A DNA stretch of 64,000 nt from Dendrophyllia cribrosa (Eukaryota > Cnidaria > Anthozoa > Scleractinia > Dendrophylliidae): the NCBI GenBank assembly GCA_024195265.1, contig JAJLRJ010000013.1:17864021-17928020 (forward strand), read 5' to 3'. Below the pieces are notes generated by a model. The model had not been told where the DNA came from. It searched no databases and worked only from the letters and a program-made list of their open reading frames with translations. Positions 43,766 through 52,274 of the stretch are shown here, piece after piece. A program made the translations under genes and the position numbers. Numbering within the stretch: position 1 is the first letter of the stretch; the number at the start of each line of letters is the position of its first letter.

Positions 43766-46700
43766 ATGGATTCAAAAACTGTTCAACAGCTTAGAACAAT
43801 TGCGCGTGAATATGGATTAAAAGGTTATTCGCGCTTGAGGAAGGTGGATCTAGTCAAACTTATCGAAAGTATTAGTAGTAGTACTACTGCACCATCTGCA
43901 AGCCTCCACCCACCACCACGCGGTGTTATTAATTTTATAGATGAAGAAGTACCACCTCCAAGGGAAAGGCAACAAACACCACCCCCACCTCCACGAAAAG
44001 TAGAACCAAAACCTTATCAGGTGAAAGCTAAACAAACTCGCAGACAGAAAAGAGAAGAAAAGAACTTTGAAATGCCTTCACCAGTTGAAGTGGTGAATGA
44101 TAAGGCAAAAGTTAAACAGATCAAAAGAATCAAGAAAAAACTCCAAAAGGTGAATAGAAAAGTAAAAAATAATAACAAACAGAAAAAACAGTGGGTTTCA
44201 AAAAGAAATTCACTCCAAGAGGCTTTAGAAAATTTAAAGCCTAATCACACACGTCTGTTCAAGCTTGAAGAGAGCAAGTCGGCTTTGAAAAAGTTCGCTG
44301 TGCAATATACTATTAATGGGGTTAAGGGGTATGGTCCTAAAACATTCTTGTCAGCTATAAAACCAACTATACTTCAGTTCCTAAACGAACACCACAACAT
44401 AAAGTTGAAATTAATTGTAAAGTGCACCATGTCGAAAACAAATATAGTAACCGGTGAAGAAGAGTACGTAACTGGACATTTTGTTTCAAATGTTGAAATA
44501 ATCCTTCAAGGTACTAACCTTGACGATCTCTACCAAAAAATGACAGGTAAGGTGTTAGAGAGTTTAGCAGCCTATCAAATGCGGGGTAGTAATTGGATAT
44601 TCGATTCAATCAATGCTTTGGAACTCCATACAGTAAAGTATGAACCGCTTAGCGGCTCCTCCTACATTCCACTTCCAAAATCGCTTTTAGGTAAAAGGGC
44701 GATAATAAACATGAAAAACGATGATGATGATGAGTGTTTCAAATGGTCTATAACAAGAGCACTAAACCCGGTAATTAAAAATCCCAAACGTATAACGAAA
44801 ATATTAAGGATACAGTCTGAAAAATTAGACTGGGATGGAATCGAGTTTCCATTCGAATTGAAGGATATTAAACGTTTTGAAAAACAAAACCCAACAGTAG
44901 GTGTTAACGTTTTTGGTTATGAAGGTGTAGTTTACCCTCTGAAAATAAGTGAGTCACACACATGCAAACAAAAAATAAACCTCTTACTCATTTCTGAAGG
45001 TGAAAAGAAACACTATTGTCTCATTAAGAACATGAGTAGATTGTTATCAAGTCAAAAATCAAAGAAAGAGCATAAAAAGTATTTTTGCCTAAGATGTCTC
45101 AACTCTTTCGGTACAGAAGAATTGTTAAATAAACATGATGAATACTGTAGAGATAACGAAGCTGTTAGAATTGAAATGCCTGCGGAAGGATCCTTTATTT
45201 CATTTAAAAACCATAATCGAAAAATACCTTTAGAATTCGTCATCTATGCAGATTTTGAGTCAACCATCAAACCAATTCCCAAAGAAGAAGAAGAAGAAGA
45301 AGAAGAAGAAGAAGAAAAGAGTTCCACAAAGAAGATACAAAAGCATAAACCGTCAAGTTTTTGCTTTTACATAAAGTGTAATTTTGATGACAACTTCTCA
45401 AAACTTGTTGAATATACAGCAACCTCTGAAGATGAAGAAGTAAGTCAAAAATTTATGGATATGTTGGAATGTGAGGTTCAGAGAATATATGACGAGTTTA
45501 AATTCCCAAAGAAGATGATTTTTAAGGATAAACAGAGACGTAAGTTTGAAAGTTCGAATAAGTGTTGGATCTGTGAAGATAAATTTACAGACGAGGATAA
45601 AAAAGTACGCGATCATTGTCACTATACTGGTAAATTTCGAGGTGCTGCACATAACGAATGCAATCTTAAATGTAAGAAAGCGAAATTTATTCCTGTCTTT
45701 TTTCACAACTTGAGGGGGTATGACGCTCACCTATTTATCAAAAATCTCGGTGTTAGCGAAGGAAGAATAAAATGTATTCCACAAAATGAAGAAAAATACA
45801 TTAGTTTCACGAAAGAAATAAAGGTTGATACGTATGAGGATGAGGAAGGTAATGAAAAGGATGTAAAACGAGAAATACGATTTGTCGACAGTTTCAGCTT
45901 TATGGCTTCAAGTTTGGATAAATTAGTTACAAATCTCAAGAGCGGTTCAAAGGATAACTTCAAAAACACAAGCAAGTTTTTTAGTGGTGAACAGTTTGAG
46001 TTGATGTTGAGAAAAGGTGTATACCCTTATGAATACATGGACTCCCTCGACAGATTAAACGAAACACAATTACCACCGAAAGAGGTGTTCTTTTCCAAAC
46101 TTAGTGGAGAAGGTATTTCTGAGGAAGATTATGAACATGCACAAAAGGTGCGGAGTACGTTTGGAATGAAGATGTTAAGAGACTATCACAATCTCTACAA
46201 TAAGTCGGATGTGCTGTTGCTGTGTGATGTGTTTGAAAACTTTCGTGAACTTTGCATTAACAATTACGATCTTGATCCAGCCTGGTATTATACTGCGCCG
46301 GGAATGTCTTGGGATGCATTACTAAAAAACACAAAAGTTAAACTTGGACTTTTGAGTGATCCAGATATGTTACTGGTGATTGAATGTGGAATAAGAGGGG
46401 GTATTTCAATGATTTCAAACAGGTATGGTCAAGCTAACAACATCTACATGGAAGAAAAGTATGATGAGAGTAAGTCTGACACATATAATATATATCTCGA
46501 TGCAAATAACCTTTACGGTTGGGCCATGTGTAAGAAATTGCCTACAGGTGGTTTCGAATGGATGATTGAAGATGAATTGGCTAATTGGAGAAATGAGAGT
46601 TGCATACTCGAGGTCGACCTTGAGTATCCAAAAGAGCTGCACGACCTTCACAATGACTACCCTCTCGCTCCAGAGAGGTTGAAGGTAAACAAAGTGGAGA

Positions 46701-47683
46701 AACTAATACCTAACTTGAATGATAAAAAGAAATACGTTGTTCACTATGAAAATCTCAAACTATATGAGAGTTTGGGACTGAAAATCACAAAGATTCATAG
46801 AGGCCTTAAATTTGAAGAGAGTGATTGGATGAAAAAGTACATTGATTTAAACACATGCTTGAGGGCAAAAGCTCAAAATGAGTTTGAAAAGGACTTTTTC
46901 AAACTTATGAATAATTCCGTCTTTGGAAAAACGATGGAAAACATCCGTAACAGAGTAGATATAAGACTAGTTAATTCGGAAGAGAAAGCAAAGAGACTTG
47001 CTGCAAAACCCAACTTCAAGCACTGCTCCATCTTCTCAAAAAATTTATGTGCAGTCGACATGAAAAAGATAAAAATTGTATTCAACAAACCGGTATATAT
47101 TGGAATGTGTATTCTTGATCTGAGTAAGACTATAATGTATGATTTTCATTATAACTACATCAAACCAAAGTACGGCGAAAAAGCAAAGCTACTATTTACC
47201 GATACGGATAGCTTAGCATATGAGATTGAAACAAAAGACTTTTACAAAGATATAAGTAACGATGTAGTTGCTAAGTTTGACACGAGTAATTTTCCAAAAG
47301 ATCATCCGTCAGGTATACAGGTAGGAGTAAATAAGAAAGTGGTGGGAATGTTCAATGATGAAGCTGGTGGTAAAATAATAGAAGAATTTGTAGGACTGAG
47401 GTCGAAACTTTACAGTTATAAGATGTATAATGGAGGGGAGGAGAAGAAGTGTAAAGGAGTAAAGAAGTCAGTAGTAAAGAAACGCATTAAATTTGATGAT
47501 TATAAGAAATGTTTATTTAGTGGTGGAAAACAGTACCGAAAGATGTATACCATAAGGAGTCGTAAACATGAAGTATTTACGGAAGAGGTGAATAAGATCG
47601 CTCTTTCAGCAGATGATGATAAGAGAATAATACAACCTGATAGAATTCACACACTTGCGTACGGACATTATAAAACAAAATAA
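43766..47683 (+). CDS. polB: Protein-primed DNA polymerase B, intact (E2)
   Basis: 1305 residues. A SAP-like N-terminus (VQQLRTIAREYGLKGYSRLR) and a proline-rich linker precede the conserved pre-polymerase domain (VKYEPLSGSSYIPLP). Exonuclease motif IYADFEST comes next, then a Cys/His element (DHCHYTGKFRGAAHNECN) and FFHNLRGYDAHLF. Polymerase motif A is YLDANNLYGWAM, motif B NNSVFGKTMEN, and motif C FTDTDSLAYEI. This is the replicase of Polintons and adintoviruses, which starts DNA synthesis from a terminal protein; the basic N-terminal extension is where such a primer domain could lie (inference). A Glu run at about residues 505-515 is unusual. Transcribed inward from the left repeat, opposite to its placement in E1. 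Confidence 0.95.
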   Translation: MDSKTVQQLRTIAREYGLKGYSRLRKVDLVKLIESISSSTTAPSASLHPPPRGVINFIDEEVPPPRERQQTPPPPPRKVEPKPYQVKAKQTRRQKREEKNFEMPSPVEVVNDKAKVKQIKRIKKKLQKVNRKVKNNNKQKKQWVSKRNSLQEALENLKPNHTRLFKLEESKSALKKFAVQYTINGVKGYGPKTFLSAIKPTILQFLNEHHNIKLKLIVKCTMSKTNIVTGEEEYVTGHFVSNVEIILQGTNLDDLYQKMTGKVLESLAAYQMRGSNWIFDSINALELHTVKYEPLSGSSYIPLPKSLLGKRAIINMKNDDDDECFKWSITRALNPVIKNPKRITKILRIQSEKLDWDGIEFPFELKDIKRFEKQNPTVGVNVFGYEGVVYPLKISESHTCKQKINLLLISEGEKKHYCLIKNMSRLLSSQKSKKEHKKYFCLRCLNSFGTEELLNKHDEYCRDNEAVRIEMPAEGSFISFKNHNRKIPLEFVIYADFESTIKPIPKEEEEEEEEEEEKSSTKKIQKHKPSSFCFYIKCNFDDNFSKLVEYTATSEDEEVSQKFMDMLECEVQRIYDEFKFPKKMIFKDKQRRKFESSNKCWICEDKFTDEDKKVRDHCHYTGKFRGAAHNECNLKCKKAKFIPVFFHNLRGYDAHLFIKNLGVSEGRIKCIPQNEEKYISFTKEIKVDTYEDEEGNEKDVKREIRFVDSFSFMASSLDKLVTNLKSGSKDNFKNTSKFFSGEQFELMLRKGVYPYEYMDSLDRLNETQLPPKEVFFSKLSGEGISEEDYEHAQKVRSTFGMKMLRDYHNLYNKSDVLLLCDVFENFRELCINNYDLDPAWYYTAPGMSWDALLKNTKVKLGLLSDPDMLLVIECGIRGGISMISNRYGQANNIYMEEKYDESKSDTYNIYLDANNLYGWAMCKKLPTGGFEWMIEDELANWRNESCILEVDLEYPKELHDLHNDYPLAPERLKVNKVEKLIPNLNDKKKYVVHYENLKLYESLGLKITKIHRGLKFEESDWMKKYIDLNTCLRAKAQNEFEKDFFKLMNNSVFGKTMENIRNRVDIRLVNSEEKAKRLAAKPNFKHCSIFSKNLCAVDMKKIKIVFNKPVYIGMCILDLSKTIMYDFHYNYIKPKYGEKAKLLFTDTDSLAYEIETKDFYKDISNDVVAKFDTSNFPKDHPSGIQVGVNKKVVGMFNDEAGGKIIEEFVGLRSKLYSYKMYNGGEEKKCKGVKKSVVKKRIKFDDYKKCLFSGGKQYRKMYTIRSRKHEVFTEEVNKIALSADDDKRIIQPDRIHTLAYGHYKTK

Positions 47684-47696
47684 TTTTAATTATGAT

Positions 47697-47724
47697 TTTT
47701 CATTTCACGTTCATGAAATGAAAA
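47697..47724. terminator. Gene-end hairpin between converging PolB and integrase
   Basis: ttttcatttca and tgaaatgaaaa pair perfectly (11 bp) around cgttca. It sits 14 bp after the PolB stop and 17 bp from the integrase stop, so it could end both transcripts. Similar ATTTCA/TGAAAT hairpins end three other E2 genes. Confidence 0.6.
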
Positions 47725-47740
47725 GAACAATGTATTTCTT

Positions 47741-48706
47741 TCACAGATCTTTCAATTCTTTCAAATCTACCCAAGAGTTGAATTTATCGTTATACCCACT
47801 CCACTTTACTAACGCTTTACCTTTTCGAGCGTCTCGTCGAATCACTTTCTCAATTCGAAAGATAACCTGCTCAGCCTTCTGTAGCTCTGGCCCATAAAAA
47901 GAACCCGTTATCTCCTCACCCAATTCATCTTTCAGTTTATAAGTTATAGGGTTAGTGTGTTGAATCTTATCGATAGTAAAAATTTCTTCAGTCCAATTTG
48001 GGGTGTAACCTTTATCGAAAACAGGGCGTTTATATTTTGATATTCGAACTTTATCCCCAACTTTGAAGAATGGTTTTGTGGTGGTACGTTTCATCTTACC
48101 GTAAAGATTTAAATAAACAACACTTTCATTCTTTTTCTTTGATGCTTCCACAGGGGTCATTCCGATGCTTCGGTGCTTCGTATTATTGTATTCATTTACC
48201 AATTTCGGTAACATATCATAATATTTTGTATTGTTTTGAACGGTAAATTGTTTAAAATTTTTTTCTTCCATCGTACGGTTCCATCTTTCACAAACACTCG
48301 ATTTTTGTTCATTTTCAGTTGAGTACAATGTTATTTTATTCTTATCCAACAGTTCTTTCATAATCTTATTGTAATACTCTTTTCCCTTATCAGTCCACAA
48401 ATATTGTGGTTTTCTTCCTTCTTTGAATATTGTTTTGAACGCTTCTGCGACACTTTCTCCCTTTTTATCCTTCAACGGTACAATCCAACCATATTTACTG
48501 AAAACATCTAACACCGTGAGAAGATATCGATATCCCTTATTCCACTTACTAAATTTCTGCATTTCCACAAGGTCCGAACACCATATCTCATCGATTCCGT
48601 TTACAATAACACGCCGCCGAGAAAACTTGCGCCTTATAGGCTTATGCAGTTCGTTTGCTAGCTTTTCTTGCCACGTCTCTACGTTACTACTCGGCGGCTT
48701 TTTCAG
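47741..48706 (-). CDS. Retroviral-type integrase with chromodomain (E2), -1 frame of PLA2
   Basis: The open frame runs without a stop from the slippery heptamer at 48712-48706 to 47741. Catalytic residues: Asp of CSDLVEM (codon 48574-48572), Asp of LWTDKGKEY, Glu of CERWNRTM. The C-terminal chromodomain reads ALVKWSGYNDKFNSWVDL. The first AUG (48562) lies after the first catalytic Asp, so an AUG-started protein would be inactive. The conserved stretch before it (WQEKLANELHKP, RRRVIVNGIDEIW) matches E1 and must be translated. Expression as a PLA2-integrase fusion by -1 frameshifting is the simplest reading. Unlike E1, no internal frameshift. Confidence 0.88.
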   Translation of the reverse strand: MKKPPSSNVETWQEKLANELHKPIRRKFSRRRVIVNGIDEIWCSDLVEMQKFSKWNKGYRYLLTVLDVFSKYGWIVPLKDKKGESVAEAFKTIFKEGRKPQYLWTDKGKEYYNKIMKELLDKNKITLYSTENEQKSSVCERWNRTMEEKNFKQFTVQNNTKYYDMLPKLVNEYNNTKHRSIGMTPVEASKKKNESVVYLNLYGKMKRTTTKPFFKVGDKVRISKYKRPVFDKGYTPNWTEEIFTIDKIQHTNPITYKLKDELGEEITGSFYGPELQKAEQVIFRIEKVIRRDARKGKALVKWSGYNDKFNSWVDLKELKDL

Positions 48707-49110
48707 TTTTTTGAAACACCTAGTCCAAGTTTTTGTTTTGCGTTGATAATATTTCTAGCTAACGAGTGACCCCATTGGCGTTCACTATAGGGTATACTAT
48801 CCAAGGCTTTCACCATTTTTCTATCAGCTTCATTTTTACATTTTCGTGTGTCTGGTTTATTCGCGCACACGGAATAATCAACGTCATGCTGCATAGCTAC
48901 GGCATCCGTTTTTCCCGTTGGCTGCTCGTAGATCTCCAGTATTTTACCTGTTTCATCATGTTTTTCTTGTTCGTGGAGTGGGTTTCCAGGACCTGTGTAA
49001 TTATGTCCCGGTAATGTCCATCCTTTTTTCGGTTTCGGAAGCTTATCGATCAGCTTATGAATATCGACACCACCGCCCGCCGCTGGGACGGGCGCAATTA
49101 GTTTCCCGAT
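48703..49110 (-). CDS. Virion phospholipase A2-domain protein (E2), lacks AUG start
   Basis: Open from 49110 to the stop at 48703-48705. Contains WTLPGHNYTGPGNPL (intact calcium loop) and AVAMQHDVDYSVC (His-Asp catalytic pair), then the conserved helix of parvovirus-type PLA2. Compared with E1 about 80 N-terminal residues are gone, and no ATG lies between the upstream stop and the catalytic domain. It is in the -1 frame of protein X, whose end carries G GGA AAC TAA (49107-49098). So it is either a frameshift extension of X or a truncated remnant. The 0-frame ends A AAA AAC TGA, with integrase in the -1 frame. Confidence 0.75.
   Translation of the reverse strand: MGKLIAPVPAAGGGVDIHKLIDKLPKPKKGWTLPGHNYTGPGNPLHEQEKHDETGKILEIYEQPTGKTDAVAMQHDVDYSVCANKPDTRKCKNEADRKMVKALDSIPYSERQWGHSLARNIINAKQKLGLGVSKN
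48706..48712 (-). promoter_or_regulatory. Candidate -1 ribosomal frameshift site, PLA2 to integrase (E2)
   Basis: A AAA AAC in register (tca aaa aac), directly followed by the TGA stop of PLA2. The -1 frame continues into integrase with no stop. Same heptamer and register as in E1 (40307-40313). Confidence 0.75.
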
Positions 49111-49724
49111 CTATTTTGCATACCTTTTCCGGTCAATGCGTTCAGAAGTAAAGGGACACCTATTGTAGCCAAAAGGGTTCCGAGAAAACCACCGCGCTGT
49201 ATTGTTACATTTCCACCTGATTGAAGAGCAATTAATTCTTGCATCTGTTTATTTGTTAGTGAATGTATTTTTTCAATAAGTTTTTGAATTGTATCTTGCG
49301 GAATAAGGAAACCTCCATTCTGAGACGGCACTTCGTACCCTTGTCCTAGAATTTTATCCATTCCAAAATTACCCAAACTTGATAAGGCACCTGTTGCAAT
49401 ACCAGGGAGAGCTTTCGTGGCCGCTTTCATAACCTTCGGTAATAGTTTTGTTCCCAGACTGATAAGTGAGGAAAATAGAGAACCGCCTTTTCGAACAACT
49501 TTTTTGATCTGCGTTTTACTGATTTTGATGTCAACGCCTTGTCCCAAACCTTTCGCCTTATGGATCTTGTTTATCTGTGTTTTGGTCAACAGTAACTCAT
49601 CAGAGCCGTACAATTGATTATATGAGAGGCGAATAGTTATTGGTGTTTTCTGTTGAAAAGCTTTCGCCAATTTTAGTTTTTGATTTTGAGATAAATTCAC
49701 ACCATGTGGAAGATATTCGGTCAT
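49098..49724 (-). CDS. Minor virion protein X (E2), truncated tail
   Basis: 208 residues. The N-terminal domain (NLSQNQKLKLAKAFQQKTPI; GLGQGVDIKISKTQI) and hydrophobic GG segments (KGGSLFSSLISLGTKLL; RGGFLGTLLATIGVPLLLNA) align with E1. It ends in GKGMQNRSGN, whereas E1 continues about 65 residues to GKNSPFNGIPLLGAIL. The missing tail is at 54790-54990 in the opposite orientation. Probably an internal virion protein; the hydrophobic segments suggest membrane activity. The start has TATAATAATACA before ATG. Confidence 0.75.
   Translation of the reverse strand: MTEYLPHGVNLSQNQKLKLAKAFQQKTPITIRLSYNQLYGSDELLLTKTQINKIHKAKGLGQGVDIKISKTQIKKVVRKGGSLFSSLISLGTKLLPKVMKAATKALPGIATGALSSLGNFGMDKILGQGYEVPSQNGGFLIPQDTIQKLIEKIHSLTNKQMQELIALQSGGNVTIQRGGFLGTLLATIGVPLLLNALTGKGMQNRSGN
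49101..49107 (-). promoter_or_regulatory. Candidate -1 ribosomal frameshift site, X to PLA2 (E2)
   Basis: G GGA AAC in the X register (tcg gga aac), directly followed by TAA. The -1 frame opens into PLA2. G GGA AAC is a classical retroviral slippery heptamer. Absent at this place in E1, where PLA2 has its own ATG. Confidence 0.55.
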
Positions 49725-49771
49725 TGTATTATTATACGTTTCATATAATAATTCTTTGAAATTTATTGAAT

Positions 49772-51097
49772 TTATCCTTTTCTGAGGATGGCTTTTCCAC
49801 TTGTCACGTCAACACTGATCTCTTCCTCGTTTAGGACCAACGCATACATGTTGAATTCAGCATTTGGTAAACCGCTAAGTTCGAATTTGAGTTCCAACTT
49901 GGTGGCCCCGCTCTTGGGCCCCTCTTCCTGATATCTTAAATCGAAATACAAAATACCATACAGTTCCTGAAACGACTTCAGATCAATAGTCGGACCCGAC
50001 AGATAATCATTGAAAGCCTTGTTGTACTCTGTCAATTCCCTGAATGTCTTGGCTAATTGAAGAGTCGGTTGTATTTGCTCCTGTGGGTAAAACACACCAT
50101 TGGACAAACCCAACCGGGCACTTGTAATTCTTCTATTGTTTGCAATATTGTAAGTATTGAACAGAAACATATTTTGTTCCTGATCATCCATCTTCGCGGT
50201 ATTGAGAGCCCATACAAAGACATGTCTGGGTTTTCTGATGAGGGTCGTTATCCTGAAAGTCCCACTCGTCTGCTGAAATGGCGAGGTTTCGATACTCTCC
50301 TTGAGGTAGGCCCATGTATGGGGTTTGAGGTACTTTTCAAGAAACATTTGTTCACCACTAGGATTCAATATCATTTTAGGAACCCACAAAACAAAATTGG
50401 TGATAATATATCTACCAGCGTCAACGGCAGCGTCTCTAAACAGAATATTATCGTCACTTTCTAAGGTAATTTCAAAGCTTACTTTCCCATTAGGACTGAT
50501 CTGATCCTTGAATGACTGAAAATAACCGAAACGATTCAACGGTAGAGTAATATTATTTGTTGCACCAGCACTAAGAAGTGCCTTCCTCTTTGGAAACCCT
50601 TCGTTATAACGAGGGTTATCTGTGGGTGCTATTTGTTGCGCGTTTCCATTCAGATCAAGTGTAGTGTACTTTTGAAAAACTGCCCCGGTAGCTGTATCAG
50701 GGTAGTGAAACATTGAACCACCTACTCTGTCGCTATAATCTTTCGAAAAATCCGTGAGATTTTTGACATTGATAGCGTGATTGATGCTATGTGTGTCAAG
50801 GACTTTCACTCCACCAAAGTCAACGGTGAGGGATTTTATTAATCCAAACCCACCGTTTATAATTCCAACGGCATCGTTTACAGCATAGGCCGTATTATCC
50901 ATTTTCGTAATTTTTACGTCGAGCTCAAAGTAAGAATTATACCAATCCAATGGGTGAATATCGTTGCTACTATCAACAACAAATTTATAATTAGTTTTGT
51001 TTTGAGTCCGATTATTTGCAGGAAGGACGATCGCATTTTGCAAATCGGTAGAAATATACTCATATCTTTCACAATGTTTTGAAGATCTAAACGCCAT
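49772..51097 (-). CDS. Hexon-type double jelly-roll major capsid protein (E2)
   Basis: 441 residues, intact. The N-terminal LPANNRTQNKTNYKFV and DWYNSYFELDVKI, the VGIINGGFGLIKSLTVDFGG segment, and the C-terminal EFNMYALVLNEEEISVDV are shared with the broken E1 copy and are typical of Polinton/adintovirus hexons. It forms the capsid facets. ccatacaaaatataa precedes the ATG. It sits between X and the amphipathic protein in both elements, the conserved structural-operon order. Confidence 0.9.
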   Translation of the reverse strand: MAFRSSKHCERYEYISTDLQNAIVLPANNRTQNKTNYKFVVDSSNDIHPLDWYNSYFELDVKITKMDNTAYAVNDAVGIINGGFGLIKSLTVDFGGVKVLDTHSINHAINVKNLTDFSKDYSDRVGGSMFHYPDTATGAVFQKYTTLDLNGNAQQIAPTDNPRYNEGFPKRKALLSAGATNNITLPLNRFGYFQSFKDQISPNGKVSFEITLESDDNILFRDAAVDAGRYIITNFVLWVPKMILNPSGEQMFLEKYLKPHTWAYLKESIETSPFQQTSGTFRITTLIRKPRHVFVWALNTAKMDDQEQNMFLFNTYNIANNRRITSARLGLSNGVFYPQEQIQPTLQLAKTFRELTEYNKAFNDYLSGPTIDLKSFQELYGILYFDLRYQEEGPKSGATKLELKFELSGLPNAEFNMYALVLNEEEISVDVTSGKAILRKG

Positions 51098-51123
51098 TTA
51101 TATTTTGTATGGAAAAGTTTTTT

Positions 51124-51522
51124 TCATAATTTCAACAATTCCTGAAACTGTTGGTTTAGATTATCTCTTCTACTAGTAATGCTACTAGTATCTTTTTTGT
51201 TATGTTGTGGAGGTGCGGACTTTGCGTTTTCCGTTTGTAATAGTTTTACGATCTGTTCTCCTTTATTTTCCTGACTTGTAGGTTCCTTACTACTGAATTT
51301 GTTATATATTTTTTCTCCAATTAATTGACCTGTCTTCTCTCCAACCTTCTCAGCACCCTTTTCGACAAGTTTTGTTGCCCCCTTTGTTACTATTTCCTTC
51401 GTCGCTTTGCTTGCGAGTTTTGACGCTACTTTTTTCACAAAATCAGTGAAAATTCCTCCACCGTCGATTTCATAATATATATTTTCACCATTTTCATCTC
51501 TGTAACGCCTTTGTTGTGACAT
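51124..51522 (-). CDS. Amphipathic minor virion protein (pVI/pX-like) (E2)
   Basis: 132 residues. After YYEIDGGGIFTDFVKKV comes a long Lys/Ala/Glu amphipathic region (ASKLASKATKEIVTKGATKL; GEKTGQLIGEKIY). IDGG|G fits an adenain cleavage site and would release the helix. Its position next to penton and MCP matches E1 36366-36785. A membrane-disrupting or DNA-linking internal protein is the likely role by analogy. Confidence 0.65.
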   Translation of the reverse strand: MSQQRRYRDENGENIYYEIDGGGIFTDFVKKVASKLASKATKEIVTKGATKLVEKGAEKVGEKTGQLIGEKIYNKFSSKEPTSQENKGEQIVKLLQTENAKSAPPQHNKKDTSSITSRRDNLNQQFQELLKL

Positions 51523-51554
51523 CTTATCTTTTTACTCTTACTCAATATTATTAA

Positions 51555-52272
51555 TTACTCTTCTTTTAGAATTAATATTAGTGATATAGGATTGTTATTC
51601 AAATCCAAAGGTCTACTAAACTCATCGGTAATATAAATTCGTAAATATTTTATGCTATTCGTTTTGATTTTACTGAATAGGGCTCTCCTAGGTTGGAGGT
51701 GAAATGGGTATGACAAAGGAAGATTAAGTACATCTGATTCTTTCCCCGCAACAATACATTCAGATATAATGTTTGTGTGAATAAATATATTGTCAACAGA
51801 TCTTGTGATATTTGGTATTTTTTCACCATAACTGGTCGCACTGACGATTCTCTTGTTAAAACCGATAAGGTCGGCAAAATCACTGGTTCTCAGGTCCACC
51901 TGAAAATCTGTTTCTAAGGTCATCAACACTTTGAATAGCGGTGGAACGAAATCGATTGTGATACCTGTTTTTGAATGACCGTTCGTTTCGAGTGCTCGCT
52001 GTAAATAACGGTTTAATTCCTTATACGAATAATTACCGTTTGGTAATACGATCTGTGTCCACGTCCGTCCTGAATCGTGGCTATATTTTAGCGTATTGTT
52101 GCTGTAGCTGCTACTCACATTGTACCAACTGTACGACATCGATATCGAGTCGAGCCACATAATAGTTCTTGTTCTTATCAAGCTCCAATTCCGGATCGAA
52201 GCGGATCGTAAAATCATGGCTTTTCGAATTTACTGTGCCATCAACTGAATTGATAAAAAGGGGTGTCTCCAT
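51555..52272 (-). pseudogene. Penton/minor capsid protein, frameshifted near the N-terminus (E2)
   Basis: The main frame (from about 52160 to 51555) encodes the jelly-roll with SYSWYNVSSSY, FADLIGFNKR and the C-terminal LDLNNNPISLILIL, matching E1. The N-terminal 40 or so codons lie in another frame starting at the ATG 52272 (METPLFINSVDG; HDFTIRFDPELELDKN), three bases after the upstream gene. The switch falls around 52140-52165. Real decay or a read error are both possible; no slippery heptamer is present there. Confidence 0.75.
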
Positions 52273-52274
52273 TG

